Assembly: GCA_027487685.1 (NCBI GenBank)
Contig: JAIYDC010000110.1
Coordinates: 1 to 64,000, forward strand
Origin: Pseudomonadota bacterium
GTDB taxonomy: Bacteria > Bdellovibrionota > Bacteriovoracia > Bacteriovoracales > Bacteriovoracaceae
Direction of reading: 5' to 3'
Length of the DNA stretch: 64,000 nucleotides
Each line of letters opens with the position of its first letter. Within the stretch, counting starts at the first letter, position 1. The notes under the pieces are model-generated. The model saw only the letters and a list, made by a program, of their open reading frames with translations. It searched no databases and was not told the DNA's origin. Positions 48,056 through 57,490 of the stretch are shown here, piece after piece. Position numbers and translations under genes: made by a program.

Positions 48056-48729
48056 GGACAATCCTTCTCTAGCCGCCGTTGAAGGTCCTGGACGATCGCA
48101 AGCTTTTGTTCGCGGAAATCCCCGGCAAGACCGGCGCGGTAGGTGGGAAGGTCAAGGTATTGAAGGTGTGCGGAGATCCCTCGGAAAAGTTTGGGAAAGT
48201 GTTGGCCGGGTGCCTGGACGTGATGGAGGCCCCCTGAGAGGCAGATCACCATTGCTCCCGAGTCGATGCGCTGAATGATATCTGCAACTCCTCCCCGAAC
48301 AGTCATAGGACGACCTTGTTTATCCAGGCCATTGACGCGCTTCATCCGGCCCTCCGGGGCCATTAGTACCACCGCCTCTGATTTAATTGAACTAAGGTAG
48401 GTCTCCCAAGATCCGTCGTTCTTCCGGCTCACTCCGACGATGTTCGGGATGAGGAGTTTCCAAAACCGTCCTACCATGGGCCGATTCAAGGTGACGTCCG
48501 CTGCCGGAACGTTAGCGTGGGCGGAGAGGTGCCAAAGGTAGCGGTAGGGGAGGATCTGAAGAAAGATCGGCTCGTAGAGTGAAGTGTGATTAAGAAAAAC
48601 GATAAGTCGAACGTTTGCGGTCCAAGGATTGGCCGGACGATCAGTCAGCCATCGGTAGGTGCAGCGAAAAAAAACGGCGCTGCCGGTTTTCACCACGGCG
48701 AGGAGGAGGAAAGCGAGGAGATGTCTCAT
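48043..48729 (-). CDS. PlsC-like acyltransferase with HxxxxE variant
   Basis: 228 residues with an N-terminal membrane segment (MRHLLAFLLLAVVKTGSAVF). The catalytic motif reads FLNHTSLYEPIF, giving HxxxxE in place of HxxxxD, and VVLMAPEGRMKRV takes the place of EGTR. A Glu in this position is rare and might reduce or alter activity, or indicate another acyl acceptor. Otherwise the size and layout match 1-acylglycerol-3-phosphate acyltransferases. Convergent overlap with the methyltransferase gene. Confidence 0.8.
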   Translation of the reverse strand: MRHLLAFLLLAVVKTGSAVFFRCTYRWLTDRPANPWTANVRLIVFLNHTSLYEPIFLQILPYRYLWHLSAHANVPAADVTLNRPMVGRFWKLLIPNIVGVSRKNDGSWETYLSSIKSEAVVLMAPEGRMKRVNGLDKQGRPMTVRGGVADIIQRIDSGAMVICLSGGLHHVQAPGQHFPKLFRGISAHLQYLDLPTYRAGLAGDFREQKLAIVQDLQRRLEKDCPQKV

Positions 48730-48820
48730 GAGCGCAGGGGCCTTTCAAAGGGACGTTCGTGACGAACAGTCGGGGTCATCCAGACTAGCGCGATTCCTTG
48801 TTTCGGGCTAGAGTTTTCCG

Positions 48821-49672
48821 ATGACTCAGAAAACTCTCTCGCTCTTCCTAGGAATCATAACCATACTTCTTTGGGGCAGCCTCGCAACTTTCGGGAGCCT
48901 TACTGTCCACTTGCCACCCTTCTACGTGCTGGGTGTGGCCTTTATGATTGGCTCACTTCCCGCGCTCTTTCGTTTCCGGGAGATGTTTCCGCCTTTGCCG
49001 GTCTTCCTTTGGGGAGTTGGCGGTTATTTCGGTTATCATTTTTTTCTCTTTTACGCTTTTCGTTTTGCACCATCCGTCGAGGCCAACCTCATCAATTACC
49101 TGTGGCCTGTGATTCTGGTGCTCCTGGCACCGGTTGCCTTTCCTAAGGAAAAGCTGCGCAGCTATCACGTGGTAGGTGGGCTGCTGTCTGTTCTGGGTTG
49201 CATGGTGCTAGTCATGGGGAAGGGAGACTTACCTAAAACAGAGAATTTAGTGGGCTATCTCCTCGCACTGGGGGCCGCCATCACCTGGCCGGTGTATTCG
49301 ATTGGAAAAAAGCGATTCCCTCCGACCTCGGTGTGGGCGATTGGTAGTTTCTGTTTCGGCGCGGGTATTCTGTGCCTCCTGACTCACGCCTGGATTGAGC
49401 CCCGTGTGGTGCTTCAATCCGCAGATGCCCTGAAAATCCTGTTCATGGGTGCAGGGCCATTTGGTCTGGCGTTTTACTGCTGGGACGGGGCCCTCGCCCG
49501 TGGGGACGCTCGAGTCCTCGGTGCACTTGCATACCTCACTCCGGTTTTGTCAACCCTTGGGCTGGTGATTTTCGGAGGACAGGAGTTGAGTCAAGAGGTT
49601 CTGGTCGCCATGGCCCTCATTGTCTTAGGTGCGAGTGCCGGACTCTTGGACTTTTTTCCCCGGAACCGATAG
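48821..49672 (+). CDS. EamA/DMT-family exporter (YddG-like)
   Basis: 283 residues with ten hydrophobic segments in two repeats of five. The first segments (LGIITILLWGSLATFGSL) and FAPSVEANLINYLWPVILVL match the YddG group, which exports aromatic amino acids and some toxic compounds. A role in aromatic amino-acid efflux would fit the nearby phhA, but this is only suggestive. TAGAGT lies 6 nt before the ATG without a clear -35. Confidence 0.88.
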   Translation: MTQKTLSLFLGIITILLWGSLATFGSLTVHLPPFYVLGVAFMIGSLPALFRFREMFPPLPVFLWGVGGYFGYHFFLFYAFRFAPSVEANLINYLWPVILVLLAPVAFPKEKLRSYHVVGGLLSVLGCMVLVMGKGDLPKTENLVGYLLALGAAITWPVYSIGKKRFPPTSVWAIGSFCFGAGILCLLTHAWIEPRVVLQSADALKILFMGAGPFGLAFYCWDGALARGDARVLGALAYLTPVLSTLGLVIFGGQELSQEVLVAMALIVLGASAGLLDFFPRNR

Positions 49673-49692
49673 ACTGGCCCAGGGAGATTTCC

Positions 49693-50694
49693 ATGCAGCA
49701 TTGTACGATCGAGCAAAAAGATACTGGCGTTTTTCTCGCTAACGAGAAGAAGACGAAGTGGGTAACCCTCATCACTCTCGTCACCATGGTCGTAGAAGTC
49801 GCAGTTGGCTACTGGTCGGGGTCCATGGCGCTTCTGGCGGATGGCTGGCATATGGCCTCTCATACCCTGGCACTTTTTTTGTCGCTGGTGGTGTACTACC
49901 TCTACCGTCACCCGCGGTTTCGGGCGAGCTTTACTTTCGGTGGTGGTAAGATTCTCTCTCTCGGCGGTTACACTAGTGCCCTTTTCCTTATTTTGATTGC
50001 TCTCTCGATGATCTATGAGTCGTTTCAGTACTTCTTCCTGGTCAAGGTCATCCGCTACGATGAGGCCTTGACGGTGGCCGTGCTGGGCCTCATCGTGAAC
50101 CTCATCTGTGCAGTGATTCTGCATAAGGACGAGTCCCATGCTCCTGAGGCGCCTTCTCTAAAAGGCCACGAGCATGGCCCTGACTGCAAGCACCCTACGA
50201 ATAAACTGGCACCGAAGAGTGCTTCTCACGGGCACCATGACCATCATCACTCTCATGGCCATAGCCAAAGTCATAGTCACGCCCATGACCATAACCATGA
50301 GAGTGCCTACGTCCATATTCTTACCGATGCTCTGACCTCGGTCCTGGCCATCGTCGCTTTGCTGCTGGGACGCTGGCAAGGATGGAGCTGGCTTGACCCG
50401 CTAGTAGGAGTCCTGGGTGGCGTCGTGGTTCTCCGCTGGTCCGTGGGGCTCATCCGCCAGAGTGGCATGGACCTTCTGGACGCTCACGACATGTCCGTAG
50501 ACCGGGAAAATCTGGTGCAGAAGCTCGAGCTTGATGGTTCGAAAGTGGTGGATATACATCTGTGGAAATTGGCTCCGGGGCAGGTTGGGTGTGAGCTTGT
50601 AATCCGCCGGAATCTGGAGCAGCGCTCGGCTTACTACCGTGATTTGGTTCAGGCAAATTACCAGATTCATCATCTCGTCATTGAAGTGATCTGA
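49693..50694 (+). CDS. Cation diffusion facilitator (DmeF-like, His-rich loop)
   Basis: 333 residues, six membrane segments. CDF metal-site motif in MALLADGWHMASHTLALFL (DxWHMxSH) and in AYVHILTDALTSVLAIVALL (HxxxD). A His-rich loop (SHGHHDHHHSHGHSQSHSHA) and CDF signature WSWLDPLVG lie between. The DmeF group moves cobalt and other divalent metals out using the proton gradient. Follows the EamA gene by 20 nt, so both may be one transcript. Confidence 0.93.
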   Translation: MQHCTIEQKDTGVFLANEKKTKWVTLITLVTMVVEVAVGYWSGSMALLADGWHMASHTLALFLSLVVYYLYRHPRFRASFTFGGGKILSLGGYTSALFLILIALSMIYESFQYFFLVKVIRYDEALTVAVLGLIVNLICAVILHKDESHAPEAPSLKGHEHGPDCKHPTNKLAPKSASHGHHDHHHSHGHSQSHSHAHDHNHESAYVHILTDALTSVLAIVALLLGRWQGWSWLDPLVGVLGGVVVLRWSVGLIRQSGMDLLDAHDMSVDRENLVQKLELDGSKVVDIHLWKLAPGQVGCELVIRRNLEQRSAYYRDLVQANYQIHHLVIEVI

Positions 50695-50877
50695 ACTGCC
50701 CCACTTGATTGGTGATAGGATCCAGAAAAGACCATAGATTCCGAGAACTTATTCTCTGATTAATGGGGCGTCTCTAGTGGGTATTCATTCCAGATGGGCG
50801 TATCGAGTGAAGTTTCTCTTCACGATTTCGCTTCTGTAATCTTTGGAACTAACCCCAACACCATTTTAGAAGGGCAG

Positions 50878-51777
50878 TTAAAGGATTGACATAAAGTGGA
50901 CGCCTTTTAGGGTGGCGTGATTGCGGAAAATTTCCAGGTAGTCCTGGAAGGAAACGTCTTCGACCGTTCCTTGGGTACTGGCGTGACGAAGGACCAATTT
51001 CTTTCCTTTCCGAAACACAAAACCCTGGTGCGAGATATTCAAGTGAGTCCCAGCACTGGCGGTGAGGTCCCAATTCGGTCTGACGAAGTTGACCACCATC
51101 ACGGCCGGAAGCCGGTCCAGGATCTCCGGATTATTCAAGAGGGTCTTGATCGAGACATAGGGGACCTGTGCCATTTGTATGCTGAAATCGTTCGCCCTCT
51201 CATGGAGTTCATCCAAGAGCGCTTGGCGCTCGGCGGTGGGGGCCTCGGGGACGATAATCTGACTCAGGACGTGGGCACGCAGCCAGCCGGGGAAATTGAT
51301 CAGGGCCTGGGCGAGTTTAAGTTCTCCGGAGGGAGCGATGAGGTGGGTGCTCTCCTGCAGGTGGCCCTGCCGAATCGTTTCTGGGATCCACTGCAGGTCT
51401 GTGAAATGGTTCCGCTTCAGGTAGTCCACATCACCATTTTCGTAGCGGATCAGGTCCAGGTTGGTTTCAAATTCTTCGACCGTGCGAGCACGAACCAATG
51501 CTAAGACCGTTTCAATGAAAGTTGTGCAGTCAAATGTATCGAAGCGGTACAGAGGGTCTTGGTCGTAACGGCCGTCTGGCCCTTCGCCGAGTGGACCATT
51601 TTTTCCATAGGGAAGTCCAAGAAATGAGCGCGAAAAAAAATCCAGGCGCCGGAAGAGGTCAGTTTCAGATTCTCCGCGCTCAAGAAGTGCGGCCGCTTCT
51701 TTTCTAGAGTCCCGGTCGTGAGGCGCGGCCAATGCGAATGAGCTCGCCAGGGCGAGCAATAGTATAAATTTAAGCAT
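50878..51777 (-). CDS. DUF1460-family exported protein (amidase-like)
   Basis: 299 residues with signal peptide MLKFILLLALASSFALA. DUF1460 motifs: FLGLPYGKNGPLGEG and LYRFDTFDCTTFIETVLALV, which contains the Cys typical of an NlpC/P60-type site. Related proteins are described as N-acetylmuramyl-L-alanine amidase-like and may act on wall peptides. Periplasmic. No Shine-Dalgarno. Confidence 0.86.
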   Translation of the reverse strand: MLKFILLLALASSFALAAPHDRDSRKEAAALLERGESETDLFRRLDFFSRSFLGLPYGKNGPLGEGPDGRYDQDPLYRFDTFDCTTFIETVLALVRARTVEEFETNLDLIRYENGDVDYLKRNHFTDLQWIPETIRQGHLQESTHLIAPSGELKLAQALINFPGWLRAHVLSQIIVPEAPTAERQALLDELHERANDFSIQMAQVPYVSIKTLLNNPEILDRLPAVMVVNFVRPNWDLTASAGTHLNISHQGFVFRKGKKLVLRHASTQGTVEDVSFQDYLEIFRNHATLKGVHFMSIL

Positions 51778-51896
51778 GTACTATTTTTGCCTGCAGAAAC
51801 GTGGGGTGTATTTGCTTGGCGCGTCATGAGCGTCTTGGTTGTGCTTATCACCTTTCTTCTTGTGGGCATGGTCTGAAATTTCTACGGCCTCTGGTC

Positions 51897-54692
51897 CTAT
51901 TCCTTCCGACGGGGAGGGCCCCGCCGCAGGAGTCCGTGGATCATGCGGTCGATCAGCTGATCAGTTGTTAAGGGGAGGAGGTTCATCTCGAAGCGTGAGC
52001 GACGGATCAGGGTTTTGATACCCTGTATTAGCAGGCGATCAGTGATGAGTGTTATCCGGTGGAGGGGACCAAAAGTAGAGGCCAGTTCTTTGCCGTTACC
52101 AAGTTTCTTACTAAGAATGAAGAAATAACCGGTTTCGTGCTTTTCAAAGCGCTTCTCGAAGCGGATCAGAAGCTTCCAGAGCAGCCGGTGCCAGCGGGAT
52201 GCGGTCATGAACTCCGACTCCCAGATGCCAGCAAAGCGCTGGGCGAAGAGGGTTCGAGCGGCCAGGCGAACGTCTCCAATGAGCCTACTCTCCTTGTGGC
52301 CCCTATCCCGCGGTGACTTATTCCAACCCTCAACGACGTGCCAGTAGTTTTCCAGTGAGTGCCGGCGCAGCTGCTCGAGGCATTCAACGGTACAGAGTGC
52401 GAAACCCATGCCTTGAAGCTTCACGTACTCCTGCCGCTCCCTAAGCCATTCCTTGGTCGGGAGTTCCAGGACGTAGCTCACCGACGCCGGCTTGGTCTCG
52501 GTCAGAATTTCAATCGTTAAGTTAGCACTCCGGATGAGCTGGGAGCCGTCGGTCGAGAGGGCCAGGTGAGTGTTGTCCTCCGGGCTCATCCGCTGGAGTT
52601 CGATGCTGCAGACATTCTCATGGTTCAGGATTGCGAGGGCCTCCTCGATCGCCGTGATATCGCGTTCATCCAGTGTGGGTCCCACTTCCTGCTCCGGAGA
52701 GTTTTTCAGCAGATCCAAGGCCATCGGGAGCAGGACCCGCATCACTTTGAATGGACCGATCAAGAGGATGTGGCGCAAGAGCATGCGCCAGCCAAACTGG
52801 CGCTGGAAGATCTGTCCGAAGTTATGCCGGGAGCTGATGGCACTCGATGTAAGATAGACCTGAGTGATGCCTCGGAGTGCCGCATGGACTTCGATCTTGA
52901 GGTTTATGTTTGCTTCTCCTAGGAGCCGGACGAAATCCGAGAGGTAGCGGATAAAGGCCCCTTGGTTTCCAGCCGAGACAAAGCTCCGGATTAGCTTTTG
53001 GGTGCGAGGTGTCCGAAGCTCGGCCGGATTCGTGACGAGCTCCTCCAGGCCGTTGAAGATTCCTTGCTGATCACTCAGGATGAGCCGGTAAAGAAATCCG
53101 ATGAAGAGCTTTATCGTTCTTCCATCCCAACTAAAGCATGGATTCAGGTCGATGAGCTTGAGCTGATGGCAGTCGGGATCGTAGAGGATGTTTCCAGCGT
53201 GAGGGTCGGCCCAGATGATCCCCTTCTGGAACATCAGGAAGAGGTAGGCATCACTCACCGTATCGGCGATACTCATCCGCTCTAGGTAACGGGAGTTAAC
53301 CACCGATGTGATCTTTTCACCGTCGAGCTTTTCCATCATCGATACGTCGATTTCTACGTGGTAGTACTGAGGGATTGAAAGATCGAATCTACCCCGTAGG
53401 GCCGTGCGCACAAGTTCAGCGTTGCGCTTCTCGATTCGAAAATCGAGTTCACTTTCACTCTGGAGGGCATAGTTGACGATTGTGCGCTTCAAGGCCATGA
53501 CTAAGCCTTGGGCCTCGAGCTGTTCCTCAGAGGTCAGTGGCGTGACTTTAAGCGCTCCTTCGAGGTTGGCCAAAATCGCCAACAGAGTTTCTTTTTGTTC
53601 CTCGAAGAGGTCGGCGAGACCCGGCCGCTGAATCTTTAAGAGCACTGAGCTCTTCGTCTGAAGTCTGCGCTGCCCCAGTTCCGTTAACTGGAATTCGTAG
53701 ATCGCACCGACGGAGGCACCGGCGTAGACACTCTGGGGTTCCTCGGGGATGTGGAGGTAGTGGCGGAGCCGCTCCCAGGCCGGTCGCTCGAAGACCTCAA
53801 GCACATATGCCCACGACTTACTCTTAGACCCGAAGATACCGCCGAGCTTGTCCTGTTGCTGCCTCAGTTCCCGGGCCAGGGACGGGGGAGCAAGCTCGGC
53901 CATCACCTGAGCGAGTTTGACGTACAGACCCCCGAGTTCCTGGAGAACGATGGAAATAATCCGGCCCTGACTTAGTTCCTCCTTTGGGGTACAAAAAATC
54001 GCTATCAGTGAAGTCATGCAGCGGTCTGCGGGAAGGTGATTGATCGCCTCGTCGATGAGAGGCAGAAGGAGGTTCTGACCCTGGACCTTGTTTTGCAGAA
54101 GTTCCGCGAGAGAGGGCCTGACCTCGTGAGCGTAGTAACACCTCAGGATCTTCTCGGTTAATTTGGTGAGCTGGTCGTGTTCAAGTCCCGGAAGCTCATA
54201 CAGCGCCGTAAACAAGGGCTCACGCAAATGGGGGAGAAGGCCTCGTGCCTCAGCGGAGAAGGCAGGGAAATAGCGGACGAAGGGAATCAACCGGTGGGCC
54301 AGAGTGGCGGCGATGTCTCCCATAAGATCTGCGTCTTCTAGGCACTCGATGATTTTCGGATTCTGTTCCAGCGTCTCGAACGCCACCTCGAATAGGGTCT
54401 TTAGAACCGGCACCAGATTTGCCTCATCCAGATGGGCCTGGTTAAACTGATCGATGCCAATGAGCTTAGCGGCGTCGATGGCCGCCTTGAGATTAGTCGC
54501 ACAAGGGGAGTTCGACTCAAGACCTGCGTGCATGAGATCTCGGGTGAGTGTTAACCAAGCACGCTTTTTCTCCCGGTCTAGAACTGGGTCGAAAGTGACC
54601 TTGGCGAAAGCCTTTCCAAAGTACGCACTGAGGGAATCGGAGCAATCCTTTGACTCGAGTGCGATCTGTGCGATCCAGGAGAGATTCCTCAT
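51897..54692 (-). CDS. Large UbiB/ABC1-like atypical kinase
   Basis: 931 residues. The kinase part covers about 240-580: GGLYVKLAQV replaces the KxGQ motif, AGASVGAIYEF the Ala-rich loop, Lys353 in LLKIQRPG, Glu421/426 in RIEKRNAE, ADPHAGN (Asp496-Asn501) and LKLIDLNP (Asp515). All belong to the UbiB/ADCK family, which supports quinone or lipid metabolism. A helical N-terminus of 240 residues and a C-terminal 350 residues have no recognised domain, so it is nearly twice the usual length. No membrane segment is evident. Probably soluble; substrate unknown. Confidence 0.8.
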   Translation of the reverse strand: MRNLSWIAQIALESKDCSDSLSAYFGKAFAKVTFDPVLDREKKRAWLTLTRDLMHAGLESNSPCATNLKAAIDAAKLIGIDQFNQAHLDEANLVPVLKTLFEVAFETLEQNPKIIECLEDADLMGDIAATLAHRLIPFVRYFPAFSAEARGLLPHLREPLFTALYELPGLEHDQLTKLTEKILRCYYAHEVRPSLAELLQNKVQGQNLLLPLIDEAINHLPADRCMTSLIAIFCTPKEELSQGRIISIVLQELGGLYVKLAQVMAELAPPSLARELRQQQDKLGGIFGSKSKSWAYVLEVFERPAWERLRHYLHIPEEPQSVYAGASVGAIYEFQLTELGQRRLQTKSSVLLKIQRPGLADLFEEQKETLLAILANLEGALKVTPLTSEEQLEAQGLVMALKRTIVNYALQSESELDFRIEKRNAELVRTALRGRFDLSIPQYYHVEIDVSMMEKLDGEKITSVVNSRYLERMSIADTVSDAYLFLMFQKGIIWADPHAGNILYDPDCHQLKLIDLNPCFSWDGRTIKLFIGFLYRLILSDQQGIFNGLEELVTNPAELRTPRTQKLIRSFVSAGNQGAFIRYLSDFVRLLGEANINLKIEVHAALRGITQVYLTSSAISSRHNFGQIFQRQFGWRMLLRHILLIGPFKVMRVLLPMALDLLKNSPEQEVGPTLDERDITAIEEALAILNHENVCSIELQRMSPEDNTHLALSTDGSQLIRSANLTIEILTETKPASVSYVLELPTKEWLRERQEYVKLQGMGFALCTVECLEQLRRHSLENYWHVVEGWNKSPRDRGHKESRLIGDVRLAARTLFAQRFAGIWESEFMTASRWHRLLWKLLIRFEKRFEKHETGYFFILSKKLGNGKELASTFGPLHRITLITDRLLIQGIKTLIRRSRFEMNLLPLTTDQLIDRMIHGLLRRGPPRRKE

Positions 54693-54720
54693 GCTATTCT
54701 AACCGATTGCCGCTCGGCTT

Positions 54721-55134
54721 TTACGGGAAGCGAGGGGCCAACTCTTGAGAGTCCATGGGCCTGAGTTGAAGATCTTGCTCCACCAGCCCGAGAAGATCTT
54801 CAGCGTTGAACGGCTTGGTGACATAGCGTGAGACACCAAGCTCCCTCATTACCGCGTGGTAGCGATCTTCCCCATGGGCACTCATAAAATAAACAGGAAT
54901 GGAGGGCGCCTTCATGCGCAGGCGAGCGACCAGTTCAGTGCCGTAGATTCCATTCAGTCCAATGTCAGTGATGACGAGGTCAGGTGTCGATGTCTCAAGC
55001 CAGTCCCATAAAGTTTGAGCTTCGGAGAAGAACGCAACGCGAAGAAGCCCTTGAGAGATCAGGTCCTCAAATATGAGAGAAAAGATTTCCTCTAGTTCAA
55101 GCTCGTCGTCTACGATGGCCAGGGTCTTGATCAC
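54721..55134 (-). CDS. Receiver-domain protein
   Basis: 137 residues from GTG 55134 (AGAGG 5 nt upstream; GTG 55140 is too near the site). CheY-like: IVDDELELEE, phospho-acceptor in LVITDIGLNG, FMSAHGE and YVTKPFNAED. No output domain. It is 28 nt upstream of the UbiB-like gene and may be transcribed with it, which would link the kinase-like protein to a phosphorelay. Confidence 0.88.
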   Translation of the reverse strand: MIKTLAIVDDELELEEIFSLIFEDLISQGLLRVAFFSEAQTLWDWLETSTPDLVITDIGLNGIYGTELVARLRMKAPSIPVYFMSAHGEDRYHAVMRELGVSRYVTKPFNAEDLLGLVEQDLQLRPMDSQELAPRFP

Positions 55135-55288
55135 GGTCACCTCTTATTGAGGCTTCCTTCTATCGTGAATGACGGTGGGGACCACCTAAAGTTATCCTAA
55201 AAGAGTTTTACTCAGGATCGGAGCGTCGCCACTAGCGAATTCTCGCGCGGTGAGGCATTATGTCACTTTAAAAATCACTGGAGGATAA

Positions 55289-55912
55289 ATGAAACTTTTC
55301 TACAAGTCTGCTGCATGCTCTCTAGCGCCCCACATCGTCATGGCCGAACTCAACATGGTTTATGAACTCGAGGCGGTCGATCTTAAGACAAAGACCTGTG
55401 CATCCGGAGATTTCCGGAAGATTAATCCGAACGGTTCAGTGCCAGCACTTCGGATGGAGTCCGGCGAGATCCTGACTGAGGGTACCGTGATCATGCAGTA
55501 TCTCTCTGATCTTAAGCCTGAGGCGAACATGATGCCCAAGACAGGAACGGCCGACCGCTACCGTTGTCTTGAGTGGCTCAATTTCATTGCCACAGACCTC
55601 CATAAAAACTACAGCCCGCTCTTTTTTGCTGGCATGATCGTTAAGAATGTTGAGGGCCAGGCAGAGCTTAAATCATACTACGTCGAGATGCTTCGGAATA
55701 AGGTGGCGGTGGCGGCTGAGCGGCTTGGTAACCGGGATTTTGTCCTCGGGACAACGTTCTCCATTGCCGATGCTTATCTCTTCACAGTTCTGAGCTGGAG
55801 TAAGTACGTTGGTGTTGACCTCTCGGCCCACACCAACATCACCGCTTATATGACCCGGATTGGTGAGCGTCCGAGCGTTGTTCGGGCGATGAAAGAAGAA
55901 GGCATACTCTAA
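55289..55912 (+). CDS. Glutathione S-transferase (beta-class type)
   Basis: 207 residues, GGAGG upstream. N-terminal thioredoxin domain with KLFYKSAACSLAPHIVMAEL, whose Cys is the beta-class catalytic residue, NPNGSVPALRMESGEILTEG, and C-terminal helical domain with FSIADAYLFTVLSW. Conjugates glutathione to electrophiles. Cytoplasmic, monocistronic. Confidence 0.94.
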   Translation: MKLFYKSAACSLAPHIVMAELNMVYELEAVDLKTKTCASGDFRKINPNGSVPALRMESGEILTEGTVIMQYLSDLKPEANMMPKTGTADRYRCLEWLNFIATDLHKNYSPLFFAGMIVKNVEGQAELKSYYVEMLRNKVAVAAERLGNRDFVLGTTFSIADAYLFTVLSWSKYVGVDLSAHTNITAYMTRIGERPSVVRAMKEEGIL

Positions 55913-55986
55913 ATTGAACTCTCCCGGGGGTCTTTCCAGGTCTCCGGGTTCTCTAGTCCTGCGCGTTTCACAGAGTAGGATGAGAG

Positions 55987-56715
55987 CTAATCCAAGTCTG
56001 CGATCACGGTCTCTGCGATTTCTCGTAGGTTGGAGCGCTCAAGCTCGTGCTTTGAATGAGAGATGATCTTCACTGAGCTGTGGCGCAGCCAAGAAGCGGT
56101 GAGTTGAGTCTCTTCGGTTGTCACCATCCGATCCTGATCCCCGAGAATCAGTGTGACCGGTAACTCGATGTCTGAGACGTCTTCTTTGGTGAGCCCATCG
56201 AGCCGTTCAAGGTTTTGCATCATGTGCGCAGTGGCAAAGAGGATTTGACGCCAGTTTTCACCGTGCTTGGTCTGCAAGGCCTCCGCAAAGTGCGGGAACT
56301 TCTCCTCGAGATGCTCAGGAACCAGCATGGGAAGTTCTTTTTGTACGGTTTTAGGTGACCAGTTAAATTTGGTTCCGTAAGTAAAAATCTGTCGAAAAGG
56401 GGAGTCCTCATAGTTCGCGCTATGGTAAAGGGCGACATAGCCACCCATCGAGTAGCCGAAGACTGGGACATCGGTGAGACTATTCGCTTTCAGGAACGCC
56501 TCGAGGTCACGAGCGAAATGGTCAATACGGAACTCTACCGCAAGCGGTGAATCGATCCCATGGCCTGAGAAGTTAAAGCTCAGTGGGTCAAAGCCTCGTT
56601 CCCGGAAGACGGCCATCAGCGGCTCGAGATCGGCACTGGTTCCAAGAGCTCCATGGAGGAAAAGGATCTGTGGTTTTGTTTTTTCCATCGTTGTCCAAAC
56701 TTTTTGGGGTGTCAT
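55987..56715 (-). CDS. Alpha/beta-hydrolase
   Basis: 242 residues from ATG 56715, with an alternative at ATG 56688. Nucleophile elbow GYSMGGYVALYH, oxyanion segment ILFLHGALGTSADL, acid in ILGDQDRMV and His in SKHELERSN complete the triad. Ester or thioester hydrolase of unknown substrate; no signal peptide, so cytoplasmic. Divergent from the next gene by 42 nt. Confidence 0.88.
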   Translation of the reverse strand: MTPQKVWTTMEKTKPQILFLHGALGTSADLEPLMAVFRERGFDPLSFNFSGHGIDSPLAVEFRIDHFARDLEAFLKANSLTDVPVFGYSMGGYVALYHSANYEDSPFRQIFTYGTKFNWSPKTVQKELPMLVPEHLEEKFPHFAEALQTKHGENWRQILFATAHMMQNLERLDGLTKEDVSDIELPVTLILGDQDRMVTTEETQLTASWLRHSSVKIISHSKHELERSNLREIAETVIADLD

Positions 56716-56757
56716 TCATTCTACCTGATAGGATAATGATCTTTAAAGAGGTGATGC

Positions 56758-57438
56758 ATGAATCTTTTATTCCTTGGCCTTCTCCTTACTGCGGCAAGTG
56801 CCGCTACCCAGACCTACCGAGGTGAGGCAACGTTAGAAGGAGAACTCGTCTACCGGGAACTCCATACCGTCACCTTCGATGGGGAAAAGCCTCTTCGGTC
56901 TGAAACCGTCTATACTGACGCCAAGGGAGCTGAAGTCGGACGCCTGGTTAATGACTACGGGCCATCGCTGGCGCTCCCCGCCCATGAGATGGAAGACAAG
57001 CGTGCCAAGAATGTCCACGGAGTGCGTTACCGGGAACAAAAACCCCAGATGTTTAACCGGGAGGGGGAGAAAGAAGAGAAGACAACCCTCGAACCAGGAG
57101 AATACAAGGGCAGGCTTTTGGTCGGAGGCCAGGGACTTCACTACTACCTTGTCGTGAATCTTGAGGAGGTCATCAAGAAGGGCAAGCTTCCCCTTAAGTT
57201 CGTTATTCCGGGGCGACAGGACGTTTACGACTTTTATCTCCGAGTTGTCGGGGCAACGCCGGAGCGAGTTAACATTGAGATTGAGATCGACAACTGGATC
57301 CTAAAGCTCTTTGCTCCTAAACTTGAACTCATTTATGACCGGAAACTGCGCCGGCTACTGAGCTACCGAGGTCTGTCTAACCTTCTCGATTCCCGCAAAA
57401 AGATGATGAGCGTCGAGATTAAATATAGTTATGATTAA
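56758..57438 (+). CDS. Exported beta-rich protein of unknown function
   Basis: 226 residues with GAGGTGA upstream and signal peptide MNLLFLGLLLTAASA. The mature protein is beta-rich, with LLVGGQGLHYYLVVNLEEV and a regular strand pattern through the C-terminus (RVNIEIEIDNWILKL), like DUF6134/DUF3108-type periplasmic proteins, but no firm match. It precedes the dab operon by 52 nt; a separate promoter lies between. Confidence 0.7.
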   Translation: MNLLFLGLLLTAASAATQTYRGEATLEGELVYRELHTVTFDGEKPLRSETVYTDAKGAEVGRLVNDYGPSLALPAHEMEDKRAKNVHGVRYREQKPQMFNREGEKEEKTTLEPGEYKGRLLVGGQGLHYYLVVNLEEVIKKGKLPLKFVIPGRQDVYDFYLRVVGATPERVNIEIEIDNWILKLFAPKLELIYDRKLRRLLSYRGLSNLLDSRKKMMSVEIKYSYD

Positions 57439-57454
57439 TTTTCTTTCATGCACA

Positions 57455-57484
57455 TTGGTTTATAGGGGGCGTGGGGAGTAGAAT
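57455..57484 (+). promoter_or_regulatory. Promoter of the dab operon (leaderless)
   Basis: TTGGTT (57455-57460), 18 nt, TAGAAT (57479-57484), 6 nt to ATG 57491. No Shine-Dalgarno. Confidence 0.55.
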
Positions 57485-57490
57485 GCCTCT

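Noticed and set aside
50220-50300. CAT/CAC-rich stretch as a DNA repeat or CRISPR
   Set aside because: It codes for the histidine-rich metal loop of the CDF transporter; no regular repeat-spacer pattern.
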